From positions 4,588,001 through 4,652,000 of the forward strand of contig JBHGNT010000004.1 in the NCBI GenBank assembly GCA_043228905.1: DNA of 64,000 bases, in the 5' to 3' direction. This document shows, in pieces, positions 21,701 to 33,344 of the stretch (its first letter is position 1; each line of letters opens with the position of its first letter). A program made the position numbers and the translations under genes. The notes under the pieces are model-generated. The model saw only the letters and a list, made by a program, of their open reading frames with translations, was not told the DNA's origin and made no database searches. Origin of the DNA: Azolla caroliniana. Its lineage: Eukaryota > Polypodiophyta.

Positions 21701-23144
21701 TCTCGAGCGTCATGTTCACAGTCGCAACCACTAGGTACGGACTATCAGCAATTCAAATACCATGATGGATTACTCTTCTTTAAAGAACTTTTGTATGTTC
21801 CTAATGGTTCTTACCACCTTCGAGTAGTACAAAACTGTCATGACACATATACAGCTGGGCATTTTGGTAGTACTAAAACATTACATTTAGTACAACGAAC
21901 ATTCTGGTGGCCCTGTATGCGACAATTTGTCGAGGATTTTGTTCGGACTTGTGATACATGTTGCAGAGCGAAAATGCCAAGACATCATCCATATGGTTTA
22001 TTAGAACCATTACCAATTCCAAGCAAGCCGTGGCAATCCATTGCTCTAGACTTCATCACAGATCTTCCAGTCTCTAAGGGGTTCAATGCGATTCTAACGG
22101 TGGTCGATCGATATACGAAGATGGCTCATTTCTTGCCATGTACTAAGGAGATCTCCAGTGAAGACACTGCCGAAATTGTCATGCGTGAAGTATGTCGGCA
22201 TCATGGACTTCCCGATAGTATCATCAGCGACCGTGGACCCCAATTCGTGTCAAAATTCTGGAAGCACCTTTTTAACATGCTCAAGGTCACTTGTAACCTC
22301 TCCTCCGGCTACCACCCACATATTGACGGCCAAGCTGAACGAACAAATCAAACGTTGGAGCAGTATCTGTGGTGCTTTCTCAACTATCATCAAGATGATT
22401 GGGCAGATATTCTCCACTTCGCCGAATTTGCCTATAACAACTCTATCCACGCATCCACTAAAGTTACGCCATTTTATGCTTACGGGATGTCACCCCCGGT
22501 GGAGTGTACTTGAAACCCCAGAGGTGTCCACAAATCCGTGCGCGGAGGATCGTTTGGAGCAATTACGCAAGATACAAGCGGATTTATCTACTCATCTCCA
22601 GCAAGCTCAACAAACACACAAGGTCTACGCGGATCGTCATCGACTTCCATCCAGTTTTAATATTGGAGATCGGGTGTGGCTGCTACGACGACACATCAAG
22701 ACTACTCGTCCATGTGAGAAGTTAGATTATCGGCGATTAGGTCCTTTCCGTATTATTGGACAGATTAATGATGTCGCTTTTCGTCTCGATCTACCTCCTC
22801 AACTTCGGATACATCCGGTGTTTCATAGTTCTCTCCTCGAACCCTACCACGAGAGCACCATCCCAAGACGTCTTATCCAACCTCCACCCCCGATCGAGCT
22901 TGAAGATGGGCCGGAGTACGAGGTTGCCGCCATCCTTGATTCTAAGATTGTTCGCAACAAGCTCTACTATCTAGTTGATTGGCTAGGCTATAGCCCCAGC
23001 GAACGTACTTGGGAACCGGTCGAGAATGTGACCAATGCTCGTGCTCTTCTTGAAGACTTCCATCGTCAATATCCACACAAATCAGGTCCTCAATCCAAGA
23101 TGACTCGTGACACTTGTCGTTTTAAAGTGGGGATAGTGTCATGA
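18766..23144 (+). pseudogene. Gypsy B gag-pol with chromodomain, broken by stops and frameshifts
   Basis: Gag (18766-19562) starts with a coiled-coil Gln-rich segment followed by a capsid-like region. I see no CCHC knuckle. Protease: LLDSGANSC at residues 42-50 of the 19589 frame. RT: YLDD at residues 31-34 of the 20624 frame. RNase H: EADASDFALGS. Integrase: an HDTYTAGH...CDTCC zinc site, then LDFITDLP, ISDRGPQF and GQAERTNQ. A chromodomain occupies about 22915-23085 (YYLVDWLGYSPSERTWEPVENV) and would target insertion by binding methylated histone. Breaks: a stop at 19046-19048, and frameshifts near 19383, 20391 (A10 run), 20455 and 22495. Confidence 0.92.
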
Positions 23145-23576
23145 TATGGCAAGACTCGAACCCATGACCTTAGATTATATGGGTCGAGCTCTTGACCATT
23201 AGATCATCTATTGTAATACGTAGGATATTATTTTCATTTACATTTTATTATAGGAAATTAGTGTATATTCCAGATTTCTCTGGAACATTCTAGAAGCTTC
23301 AGGATTACTCCTGAAAACACTATAAAAGAGGACACTAGGCATTATGTTGAACCAAATTGGTTCAACGCCAGTCTTAAGCCTTTTAGCCACCATTGTATAT
23401 TCTCTTCATATAATACATATCTTTCCTATCATCACTCTCTCTCTCTCTCTCTCAATCTCTCTCTTTCTCTCTGTCTCGCTCACTTCTTCCTTCTCTCGAA
23501 GAAGTTCCACACCTCTCATAGTACTAATCCTTCGTTTAGTACTAATTCCTTCTCCGTCTCAGTACTGTTCATGACA
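23137..23576 (+). repeat. 3' LTR of Gypsy B
   Basis: 440 bp, preceded by a purine-rich tract (aaagtggggatag). It matches the 5' LTR except for four transitions and one extra CT. Confidence 0.95.
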
Positions 23577-24330
23577 ATTGCAGCTCGTAAATTTTGGATA
23601 CAAGAGGGCATTAGTGAAAGGAGATTAGCTAAATTTGGGAAAATGATATGGCATGACAGCGGTGACTACAAGATAATGATGTGCTTATGGCATATTGTGC
23701 ATAGAGCCTTGCCAGTAGGGGCGTGGGCTAAAGGCCCCAATGTAGACCCAAGATGTAGTGCATGTGGACAACTAGAAAGCATTTCCCATTGTCTTTGAGA
23801 ATGTCATGAGGCTACGGTTGTATGGAGAAGGGCATTACGATTGCTTTGCCATGCCTCTAGCTCATTTACCCTCAATTGGGGACATGCTTGTTGGAATTGT
23901 CTTGATGATGACGTAGAGAAATTTGATAGCACATGTACAACTATGTATAGAGGGGAGAATGGAACTATTCGAGTGATCGCTGGTAACAGTGCACCTAGAA
24001 GTAATGCCCAGAAGCAGAAAATTGTAGATCTATGGATGTTGCTAGCACCCATTATCATATGGAACATTTGGACCGCAAGATGTACCAGGGTATTTTCAGC
24101 AAACAAACGGCCTCCGGCAGAATCTATTAAGCTAATATGGCACATGCTAATAACTACATTGAGGGCCCAATATGAGCGGATTGATAGAACAGATGATGCT
24201 TCAGATTTAATGAGGCTGAAATTCAGAAAACGATGGTGTACTACACCGATGGCTACAGAAATTGGAGTGGATATACAATGGCAGTACGTAGTACCGAGAT
24301 GGTTGTTCCCCCCTCCCATTAGATGATAGA

Positions 24331-25027
24331 GGGGCGTGAATGACACAACAAACATGGGGAACAAACATGTGGGCTATTTAGTGTAAGATAAATAAGTGAT
24401 GTAGTCCATATGGAAGTAGGTAATGTCTAAAGTTGTGTATTGTATGTCCTTTTAACTAATGGAGTATATTCTTCTTTGGAAAATAAAAATAAAAATATGA
24501 TGCAATGCATCTATTTGCTAATGTATAGATGACATATGATTGAAGGTGTAAAATAAGAAGACTAGTCATAAAGACAATAAATCAAAATAAATTGTGCAAC
24601 TATTTTCAATGAAAAGATTTCATTCTACAATAATGTCTTATTGACATAAAAATGGAATATGTAATTCCACAAAAAAAGGCTTTAGAAAACTTCTCACATG
24701 ATGCTTATACGATAGATTGATTTTGGTTGTTATAATTAATAGTATGTGAAATACTACAAGCTTTATATAGTACACAAGTTTCTTTGTTCAAGATATTAGG
24801 TAACAAGTTTATTATGCAACATAATGCAAAAAGTTATCCATACTATGTTGCCCATTCATTGAATTCAAAGCGTTATTAGTGATCAATGTAGATAATAAGT
24901 ATCAAAATAGTGCTCTTACTGTAATAAAGATTATAATATCATGACTTTTATGAGTAAAGACATCTTTTTCATGCAGTGGACTACATGTCCCTGAACATTT
25001 TATCACTATTTTAGGTTTCTCTCAATT
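24331..25027. other. AT-rich intergenic DNA, divergent repeat copy at its right end
   Basis: No gene. 24840-25027 is a diverged extra copy of the second half of the 375-bp unit that follows (tgcccattcattgaattc..., gagtaaagacat..., ggactacatgtcc). Confidence 0.6.
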
Positions 25028-25777
25028 GTTTCCAAAACATTTCCAATTTGTGATTGAAAGTAGTGATAAACAAACATACAAAAATAGTGATCTACCTCTA
25101 TAGTACTCATACCATGTTTGCCCATTCATTCAATTCACAACTTGATTAGTATCAATGTTGATAATAAGCATCAAAATAGTGCTCTTAGTGCATTAAAAAT
25201 AATATTATCATGAATTTTATGAGTAAAGAGATATTGTTTTGTGCAATGGACTACATGTCTCCAACCAGTTTATCAGTGATCGCTATTGTAGGTTTCTCTC
25301 AATCGTTTCCAAAACATTTCCAATTTATGATTGAAGTAGAGATAAACAGACATAATAAAATAGTACATGAAGACTTTTGTGGACAAAAGCCGCAACATAA
25401 GTGTTTCCAAAACATTTCCAATTTGTGATTGAAAGTAGTGATAAACAAACATACAAAAATAGTGATCTACCTCTATAGTACTCATACCATGTTTGCCCAT
25501 TCATTCAATTCACAACTTGATTAGTATCAATGTTGATAATAAGCATCAAAATAGTGCTCTTAGTGCATTAAAAATAATATTATCATGAATTTTATGAGTA
25601 AAGAGATATTGTTTTGTGCAATGGACTACATGTCTCCAAACAGTTTATCAGTGATCGCTATTGTAGGTTTCTCTCAATCGTTTCCAAAACATTTCCAATT
25701 TATGATTGAAGTAGAGATAAACAGACATAATAAAATAGTACATGAAGACTTTTTGTGGACAAAAGCTGCAACATAAG
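25028..25777. repeat. 375-bp tandem duplication
   Basis: Two adjacent copies, 25028-25402 and 25403-25777. They differ at only a few places (ccaacc/ccaaac, one extra T in ctttttg, gccgc/gctgc). With the divergent partial copy to the left this makes about 2.5 units. No conserved ORF. Confidence 0.92.
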
Positions 25778-27285
25778 GTTTTTATTTGATAATTCTTGTG
25801 CTCTTTGTTGGAATGTTGAAAATCTATAATGTAAGGAAGACAACTATGGAGAAGTTGGAATTGAATGGACATGTGCATTAGGATTATAGACACTACGCAT
25901 TTGCATGGTACAATTATTTAGTATAGGAATCATACTACTCTTGAATATTATATATATGCAGTTTCTATAAACTTTTAAGCTATATGTTTGCAATAGCAAC
26001 AAATCCATTGTCCAACATTGTAGTTTTAATGTATGGAATGTTTTCGGTATAGATATCAACATATCAACAATGTTTCTTGGGATTTGATAAAACCTATTTA
26101 AGCATGTAGTGCAAAACCTCTCATTCAATTATTGCATGTTGAAGTGATAATTGTCTTTAGTCAAATATCCATTATTGGGTAAAAGTCTTTATTGGACCAA
26201 TATACACCTAAGTGGTAATCCCACTTCGTTATAACATGCTTTGTAGTCCACCATGATCCATTCTTGTGAGGTAACTTCTTTAAATAAGAAGCAATTCCCA
26301 TAGAAAAGAAATCTTAAGTTTAACATATTCAAAAAGTGAAAGTCTCTATATTAATTTTGAACATTTCTTTAGAGGCTAACAAATACATCCACACATGTAT
26401 GAATGCAATTTGGGGACTATGTGCAAATGTAATTATATCAACAATGAAAATGTTTCCAATGGTTTAATTAAAGGCATCAACCAATAAGCACATGTACATG
26501 GAGAGAATGAGCTAATTTTCAATCTATATATGAGTCCCCTCCCTCAAGGCATATCTTTAACTTATTTTGACATTGTTGATGCTATAGCATTATTGGCTAT
26601 GATTGTAAAGTTAAAAGGAGATGCACGTTAATTGAAAAACCGACAAGTGAATGGAAGATATTTCATTATAAGCATTTGCCCATCATGACATGCATGTAAG
26701 GGGAGAGAACCATTCATGCAACTTGAAATGAAACTTTGCTTAGTGGAGATTGGTCAATGTGTTTGAGTGTGATGTGAGTGCATATGTATGTACGTGGAGA
26801 AATTACGACAATACATTGTTGCCATGTGGTGCATTATTGCTAAATGAGAATGAAACAAAAGGGACAATGATGTGGATAAGATGCCAAGTGATAATAATAG
26901 AGTCAATGGAGACCTATGATTGACATTTTAGAGATACACACAAAGAGAAGCGAATTTTCTACTTGGTAATGTGTAGAACACTTGTATTTAGGTAGCAATG
27001 TAGGTAGTGTCAATGGTAGAGAGAGAGAGAGAGAGTTGATGTACAAGTGTGATTGGTAGAGATATGTGATATGACTATAAATGGGAAAGAAAGAGAAAAC
27101 CATTGTGATAAAGGTTGGGGATAAGCATTTGAACCATGGATACCAAGGCAGTATATGTTGAGAGAGAGTGAGAGAGATTATAACAAGGGTATTGAATATG
27201 CATTTGCAAAAGTCTTGGCACACAAACCATGTTGTAGATAGAGATAGGTTATTGATTAAAAACTTAAGTACACATAGGTTGAATA
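25778..27285. other. AT-rich intergenic DNA downstream of the cyclophilin gene
   Basis: I see no gene. There are short GA runs at about 27020-27035. The part nearest 27285 is the presumed 3' flank of the minus-strand cyclophilin. Confidence 0.5.
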
Positions 27286-27789
27286 TTATTGGATGATGCC
27301 ACAATTAACAATGCGGACTTCCTTCTTAGGCTTACCATTGGGGGTACCTATGGAATCCATGCTTTTTAGCACATCAAAGCCATGAAGGAGGCGACCAAAT
27401 ACAACATGGCGTCCATCAAGCCATGGTGCAGGTGCCATAGTAATAAAGAATTGTGAATTGTTGCTATTACGACCAGAGTTGGCCATGGATAGGACACCAG
27501 CAACATCATGTGAAAGTGCAAAGCTTTCGTCGGCAAAGCGGCGCCCGTAGATGGACTCTCCTCCCGTGCCATCCCCACGTATGAAATCTCCACCATGACA
27601 CATAAAACCTGGTATTATTCGATGGAATTTGGAGTTTTTGTAGCCAAGCCGCCCATAACCCTCACAAAGTCGTCGAAAATTTGTGGCAGTCAATGGTGTT
27701 TTGTCCATATAAAGCTCAAATTCCATCCTTCTCGTAACCTCTCCACCTATGCTTATGTCCATAAAAACTCGTGGATTGTTACTCGCCAT
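27286..27789 (-). CDS. Cyclophilin-type peptidyl-prolyl cis-trans isomerase (single domain, intronless)
   Basis: 167 residues, complete from ATG to TAA with no introns; a full cyclophilin domain with no targeting peptide, so probably cytosolic. Such proteins turn Xaa-Pro peptide bonds and act as folding helpers. The active-site Arg57, Phe62, Met63, Gln113, Phe115, Trp123 and His128 are present (FHRIIPGFM, SQFFI, WLDGRHVVFG). The Gln expected two residues after Met63 is His65, and the usual MANAG is MANSG. The loop between Cys42 and Phe55 has the animal length; the seven-residue insertion typical of plant cytosolic cyclophilins (around KSGKPLH) is missing. It stands alone in AT-rich DNA. It could be a divergent gene or an old retrocopy; the intact frame and upstream TATA motif favour a gene. 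Confidence 0.88.
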   Translation of the reverse strand: MASNNPRVFMDISIGGEVTRRMEFELYMDKTPLTATNFRRLCEGYGRLGYKNSKFHRIIPGFMCHGGDFIRGDGTGGESIYGRRFADESFALSHDVAGVLSMANSGRNSNNSQFFITMAPAPWLDGRHVVFGRLLHGFDVLKSMDSIGTPNGKPKKEVRIVNCGIIQ

Positions 27790-27837
27790 AAGACCTTACC
27801 TTAGACACTACGAACCTCACACAATCAATTTTCCCAC

Positions 27838-27845
27838 TCTTATAT
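27838..27845 (-). promoter_or_regulatory. Possible TATA box of the cyclophilin gene
   Basis: CATATAAG on the minus strand, about 50 bases upstream of the ATG. Position fits a short 5' UTR; otherwise unsupported. Confidence 0.4.
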
Positions 27846-27849
27846 GCAC

Positions 27850-30800
27850 ACCCTGACTAGGCCTATGATAACTTCTCTAAGTTCTTCTTGTGTTAAAAGT
27901 GATGATTATTTGCTCTCACTTGGTTTCTTGGTTTGCTACTACATTCACTCTGTAATTACATGTCACACTCTTGGCCTTTTATACTAATAACCCCATCCCC
28001 TTTCTACAATCGCCCATATGTCGAAAAGTTACTCTCGCCATCCTTTCCTACTTGGCCATTATTATCCTTATCCTTGGTCCCACCCCTTTATCAATCCACC
28101 ATCCTCTTGCCCATGTGACATTGATCCATTGGATTCTCTCCTACCTTTGCATAATTGTCTTGACTTGATTTGCCATCATGACCCCAAAATATGGTTAGGC
28201 TACTCCCACACTAACTTTTCTAATTATTCCTTGAGAACCATCATCATGGTAAAGACAAAACCCTCTTGGGGAAGTATACTAAAGAAAACCATATGGGTAG
28301 TTGATGACCTTATATGCACATTATTTGTGACTAGGATCACACCACATATTTTGAGATTAGGCACAAGATTTTCCAACATGTATTGCATTTGAATCATATG
28401 GCAAGGAATAACGAATTTTCAATCCGAACAACCATGTATTTAGATAACAAACTTCCAACTTATTTCGGAACAATGACCACTTAAATATAACTATACAAGA
28501 TAATGGCAATCTTTACAATTATAAGGAAGATACAAAGACCACTTTGGATTATTCAAACCAAATATTCTTGTTGTGAAATTAATCACTTTGAATAACATTA
28601 TTGAAATCATGAAAGTATAATGATTTATGACCCAAGTTCAATGATAAATGACATAACTAACCACGTTTTTCAATGTTTAAAAGACCATTGAACTTGTTGG
28701 TGGCCTTGGTTGCAAAGTAATCATATCACATGCACACATACACACATATCATAAATGTGTATGATTAGTTTGCAATATGCCATGAGGTGTACCATGTATC
28801 TTATCATAGAATCTTATTGCTAATCAATCAAGCCACCAAGCTATATGACTAATCTTGTTGTTGTCTCATAGGCCACCTCTATCCTCTATGGAGATGTTAA
28901 AAACACTTATTCTTCTGTATACTACATTCTATATGTTAAACCTTATTATAACGTTCAATTGCCTTCTCTTTCTTTTAATAAGAATTGTTTTACTAGTATT
29001 ACCTAAATAGGAGGTGAAACCACACAACACAACAATGAGAAATGTACAAAGTGTCCATTGGACAATAAAAGTTCTTTGAATTAGTAAACAATGCATGTTT
29101 GAAGTGGGATGCCCCGTGGTTGTAGACAATAAAATATATATTTCTTGAGGGATTGGTTACAGAAATCATGCAATCTCGAATAAAGGCCTTACAGTTGCAA
29201 GCCATGCAATCTCGAGCAAACGTGATGCACAAACTCATTGTATAAATGCTTTGGTGATCGAAGAGGTTTGTAGTAAGTGTAAGGTTGTTTCTAATTATCT
29301 GCCACAATGCAACAATGCTATCTTTTTCTTTTGAAGATTCAACCCAATTGGAAATACGCCTAATGACCATCTCCATAATGATGCCCTTTGGTCAAGTGGA
29401 AGACCAAACCACCATGCGCCTATAACTTATAACATGTTTTTCCACCAAGACCTCGCTTTGTGTATATATTACAAACCATTTGCTTGTTCTTGAAACCATG
29501 AGGGGTTTAGTTACCTATACATTGACTATGTTTTATTCTTGTGTGTTGAAATAATTGTACTTCTCTTTTTCAACATCCAATCACAAATAATGTAATCTCT
29601 ATCATCTTTTGAAATCAAATTTTCACAGACCCTTGGGATTGATCATTCTGGCAACAAAAGTTAAAAATCGTTGAGAATTGAAAGTGCCTATTGGCCTTGG
29701 TTGTTTGTAAGAGAGAATAATTGTATCCTTGAGATAGTCATCGACCATAGTTCTTATTAAAGTAGACATTCTGGTTCTCGAACCATGGAACTATGAAATG
29801 ATTTGTCCACATAATATATTAAGTGGATAGTTGTAGAGCAAATACTTGTAAAAAACAATTTGATGCGGCAATATATAATCTCACTAGACTAATAGTTTAT
29901 AGTATTAAGGTCTATATTGTGGTGCAACATCAATAACATTAAATTCTATGTAATGTTGCATTGAGGTCAAATCATCTTGAACTGATTGTGTGGGCAACTA
30001 ATACATTGTTGGCCATATGTAGATGAGCATCCACATGCATTAGACATATGGGTACTAATATGGGTTTACATTAGACATGATTATACTTCAAACTTGATGG
30101 TGGACACAAATGTTCAAAATCAATAGCATTGCATTGAAAATATAGTCATACTCAAGCTTTAAATTTGAAGTCTAAGTATGGGTTTGGAAACACAAAATAC
30201 CACATTTACAACTCTTAGACATGTCAAACATAACATTTGCACACAAGCATAGGTGTCTTTCTAACATGCAAACTGCGATGGTTGATGAGCAAAACTTTAA
30301 TGATACATTGCCATGCAAAACCAAGCCCTTAGTTTCCCTTATACTCGACTTTCCACTTCAAATACACTATTTTGCAAAGAAACATGTTTGATTTCCTGCT
30401 TTATCATCCACATAATTGTTTGTCAGTTTCTTTGTTATTACTTCTCATGTAATAGAATTATTGATGAGATCCTAGCTAAGAGGTCAATCCCTAATATTCA
30501 AAGTCATTTATCATGAGTTACAAGCATGAATCTTATTTGCCAATAATAACAATTCGTCTTTTCTTGTGTGTGTTGTTATGCCAAGGTATTAGGGAAAACA
30601 AATATTGCAAGAAGGAGAAAACCGGGATTGTGTATATTTAGTAAAAATTAGGATAGAAGGTATTTGATCATCACAAAAGGATTGTGTGGATTCTACCACT
30701 TTCTTGTTGGTAAAGATGTGGGAGGGAGAATATGAACTACACAAAATAGCAATAATAAACAAAATCCTCAATGTTTGGGATAACCTAAGGTATGGTAGCT

Positions 30801-33040
30801 ATATATGGAATGAATCTCCAACGAGACCTTTGGAACTATGTTGGTATGCATTTGTGTCAATGAAATAAGACAAGAAATCATGAAACTAGAAGATGTTGGT
30901 ATGCATTTGTGCCATTGGCTTATTTTTGTGATTTTTCCATGGGGAGATTGAGAATATACATTTGCAAGAATTTTTCTATGATTTGTTTTCACATGGAGTT
31001 TATTTACGATTTAGGATCATTATGACACTTGGGAATTTGTGCTCGTAATGCATATATGTATGTAGTTCCTCTATTTTGTTGCATGAGATGTTGCCTCCCA
31101 AAACTTCAATTTCATCTTGTGTTAAACTAGATGTACAATGTATAGATGCACTATCTATGAATGGGGTTGTCTTATGTTTAAATAGATATGCATTGATTCT
31201 CATTACGATTATCTTTTATTCACATTAATGATTATCTAATATAGCATACAAAACTAGAAAAGTAATAAGAAAAGTAATAAGAAAAGTAGAGTTTTCGATG
31301 TTGTAAATTTGTTATGCACGCATCGTCTTGCTAGCTATAAAAACAAGAAATTAATTATGTACTAAAGCATGACAATATTTTATCCTGCGCCAATGTTTGA
31401 TCTTACATTATTACAATCCTAAACTTCAAATTTATAAATTGTTTACTTCTCAATGTTTTGACGATTCATGTATCAAGCAATTTGCTTGATATTTTGTACG
31501 TTATAGAAACATGTTCTTTATGACTATATGGTGTATTTGCCATAAAAACTCTTCATTGTTTCAATTTCAAACCATGCTCACTACTCAAAACAATATGTGA
31601 AACTATTGTCTTTTTACGTCGTATAAAATACTTTTAAGCAATCCTATAAACTATTGCTTTCTAAATGCCAAACGTTTATTTATAATATGGGAAAATTTCA
31701 GAAACACGCTTGTAATAATGCCGTCTTCTTTGTAGTCGTAGAAATAGTGGCTGACTAACATCAACATTGGTCAAAATTTAAGGAATGCTCATGTAACTTA
31801 TGTTTTAACACTCCAACAAAGTTAATTTGTCTTTAATCGAATAATCTATTAATATAAACTCTCCACTTATCACTTGTTAATCCAACTGAAACTCGTTTTC
31901 ACTTACTTAATCACTTCGCAATCTACTTGTACCTTTATGATGACCCAAAAAATAAAGCATTATTCACATGTCTTTGAGTGATTCCCTTAGTTTCATCCAA
32001 ATTGCAAAATTCAAATGTGTAATAAAAAAGATGGCATGATGTTAAATTCTAAATTTCAAATGTTTAAACATGGGTACACTTTGTGCTATTTTCTGACATT
32101 AATGTTGTGGGTTCGAACACTATGGAGTATGTTGTTGAGATTGATTTTCATTATAACTATAAGAATTGGTTTCACTTGAAATTATTTACACTTCCATTTT
32201 TACTAGTTTACTCATAGCTAAATGCCTTTACAATATTGATATTTCGTTCCTCAATGGAAGGGTTTAACACTATGATTAATCTACCAATCATATAATAAGA
32301 GGACATGAAAGTTCACTGAAAGGCTGAAATCGGAGGGTGACCAACATGTGTTGTCCATGACTATGCACATGTCTTTGGTCACCCATGCACAATTGTTTCT
32401 ATTGGAGATTAAGATGTTTTTCATGAATATATTGGGATGGATAGTTGTCTCACAAATCTAAACATGAGCAGGCAAGCAAGGAAGCAAACAATATCATTGA
32501 TTGCAAGAAACTCGTTGTATCTAGACACATATTCCTTGTCCACAAAAAAAAAACTACGCAAAATTGGTTAGTACTTGTCTGTCATATATTTTGCTTCCAT
32601 CTACGGATTTCCTCCACTGGCAAAGACAACAAGAAAACTAACCCCCAACCATACTTGTTTCTCACAGGCAATGATTTTAGTGCCACATAAATTGGATTCA
32701 TATTAGTGCCACCACGTTAATTTACACTGGATAATCGTAACCATTTCGGAAGTGGGAAGAGAAAAGACTAAACCCAAAAGCTAGGGAGCCCGACAAGTAT
32801 AGAAATTTGGTGGCTTGATGTGGTTGTGGTCATTCGAGATCTCTCCGAAGCCGACTACCAGTGCCTTCGGGAGCCACTTTGTTCATCATCTTTTGGTAGT
32901 TGTTAATCTTTGGCGGCAAGTTTATGTGTGTGATCTGGCCTAGACAATAACCGGTGGACATTGGTAGTGCATGGACCTAGTCGAGAAGAGAAGAAGTGTG
33001 GCATTCTTCTGACCAAGAGTCACTCACACCCCAAATTTGC
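27850..33040. other. Gene-poor AT-rich intergenic region
   Basis: About 5 kb with no gene, LTR pair or recognisable transposon protein on either strand. ORFs are short, unrelated and AT-biased. Old unrecognisable transposon DNA is likely. Confidence 0.5.
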
Positions 33041-33232
33041 CCTTGCAATCCGCTTAGGTGACCATTGGTCGATGGTGCCACGCGAATGAAAACAACATGG
33101 GAATAGGCCCGAGAAACTGCTACCCAGCCCGGGCGGCTCCTTCCGACCAATACGTTTATGCCACATCAGCATGTAGGTCCGAGCGCCGGAATAGACAATG
33201 TCGGGTCCAAGGCGGGCCTATGTCCCACTTAA

Positions 33233-33271
33233 CACGTGTCACGGCCCCAGCCATGGAGCGTACGCCACGTG
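33233..33271. promoter_or_regulatory. Two G-boxes upstream of the DUF2358 gene
   Basis: CACGTG at 33233-33238 (in aacacgtgtc) and 33266-33271 (in gccacgtgtcc), 75-110 bases before the ATG. G-boxes bind bZIP and bHLH factors and are common in light-regulated plastid protein genes. A (TA)n stretch at 33321-33336 may serve as TATA. Confidence 0.6.
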
Positions 33272-33344
33272 TCCATGGAATAAAATGCCAATATGCAGGA
33301 GGAGGCAGAGTGTGTCGAAGATATATATATATATATGTATTTTT

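Larger units (their letters stand above)
18254..23576 (+). mobile_element. Gypsy B: full-length chromovirus LTR retrotransposon
   Basis: 5.3 kb with both LTRs (438 and 440 bp), gag, protease, RT, RNase H, integrase and a chromodomain in Gypsy order. The LTRs differ by only four transitions (Lys-free non-coding) plus a 2-bp CT-repeat indel, so insertion was recent. The host LINE-3 frame rejoins across it. The flanks are ATTAT (18249-18253) and ATTGC (23577-23581). Alignment of LINE-3 with LINE-2 supports a mutated 5-bp duplication. Confidence 0.92.
17991..24330 (+). pseudogene. LINE-3: L1-type ORF2 C-terminus, split by Gypsy B
   Basis: 18012-18253 reads HLGQYENGKAMIVDPEP...GRQIILKQEHQDI. It continues after Gypsy B at 23577 as AARKFWIQEGISERRLAKFG...VHRALPVGAWAKGPNVDPRC, then the zinc-knuckle-like zf-RVT region. 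23841-24326 is the C-terminus (IIIWNIWTARCTRVF), which matches the corresponding part of LINE-2 in spacing. The endonuclease and RT core are absent (5' truncation, usual for LINEs). One stop lies at about 23797. Non-functional. Confidence 0.85.

Noticed and set aside
25210-25776. Two nearly identical ORFs (72 and 63 codons)
   Set aside because: They exist because the 375-bp unit is duplicated; no start context, motif or homology recognised.
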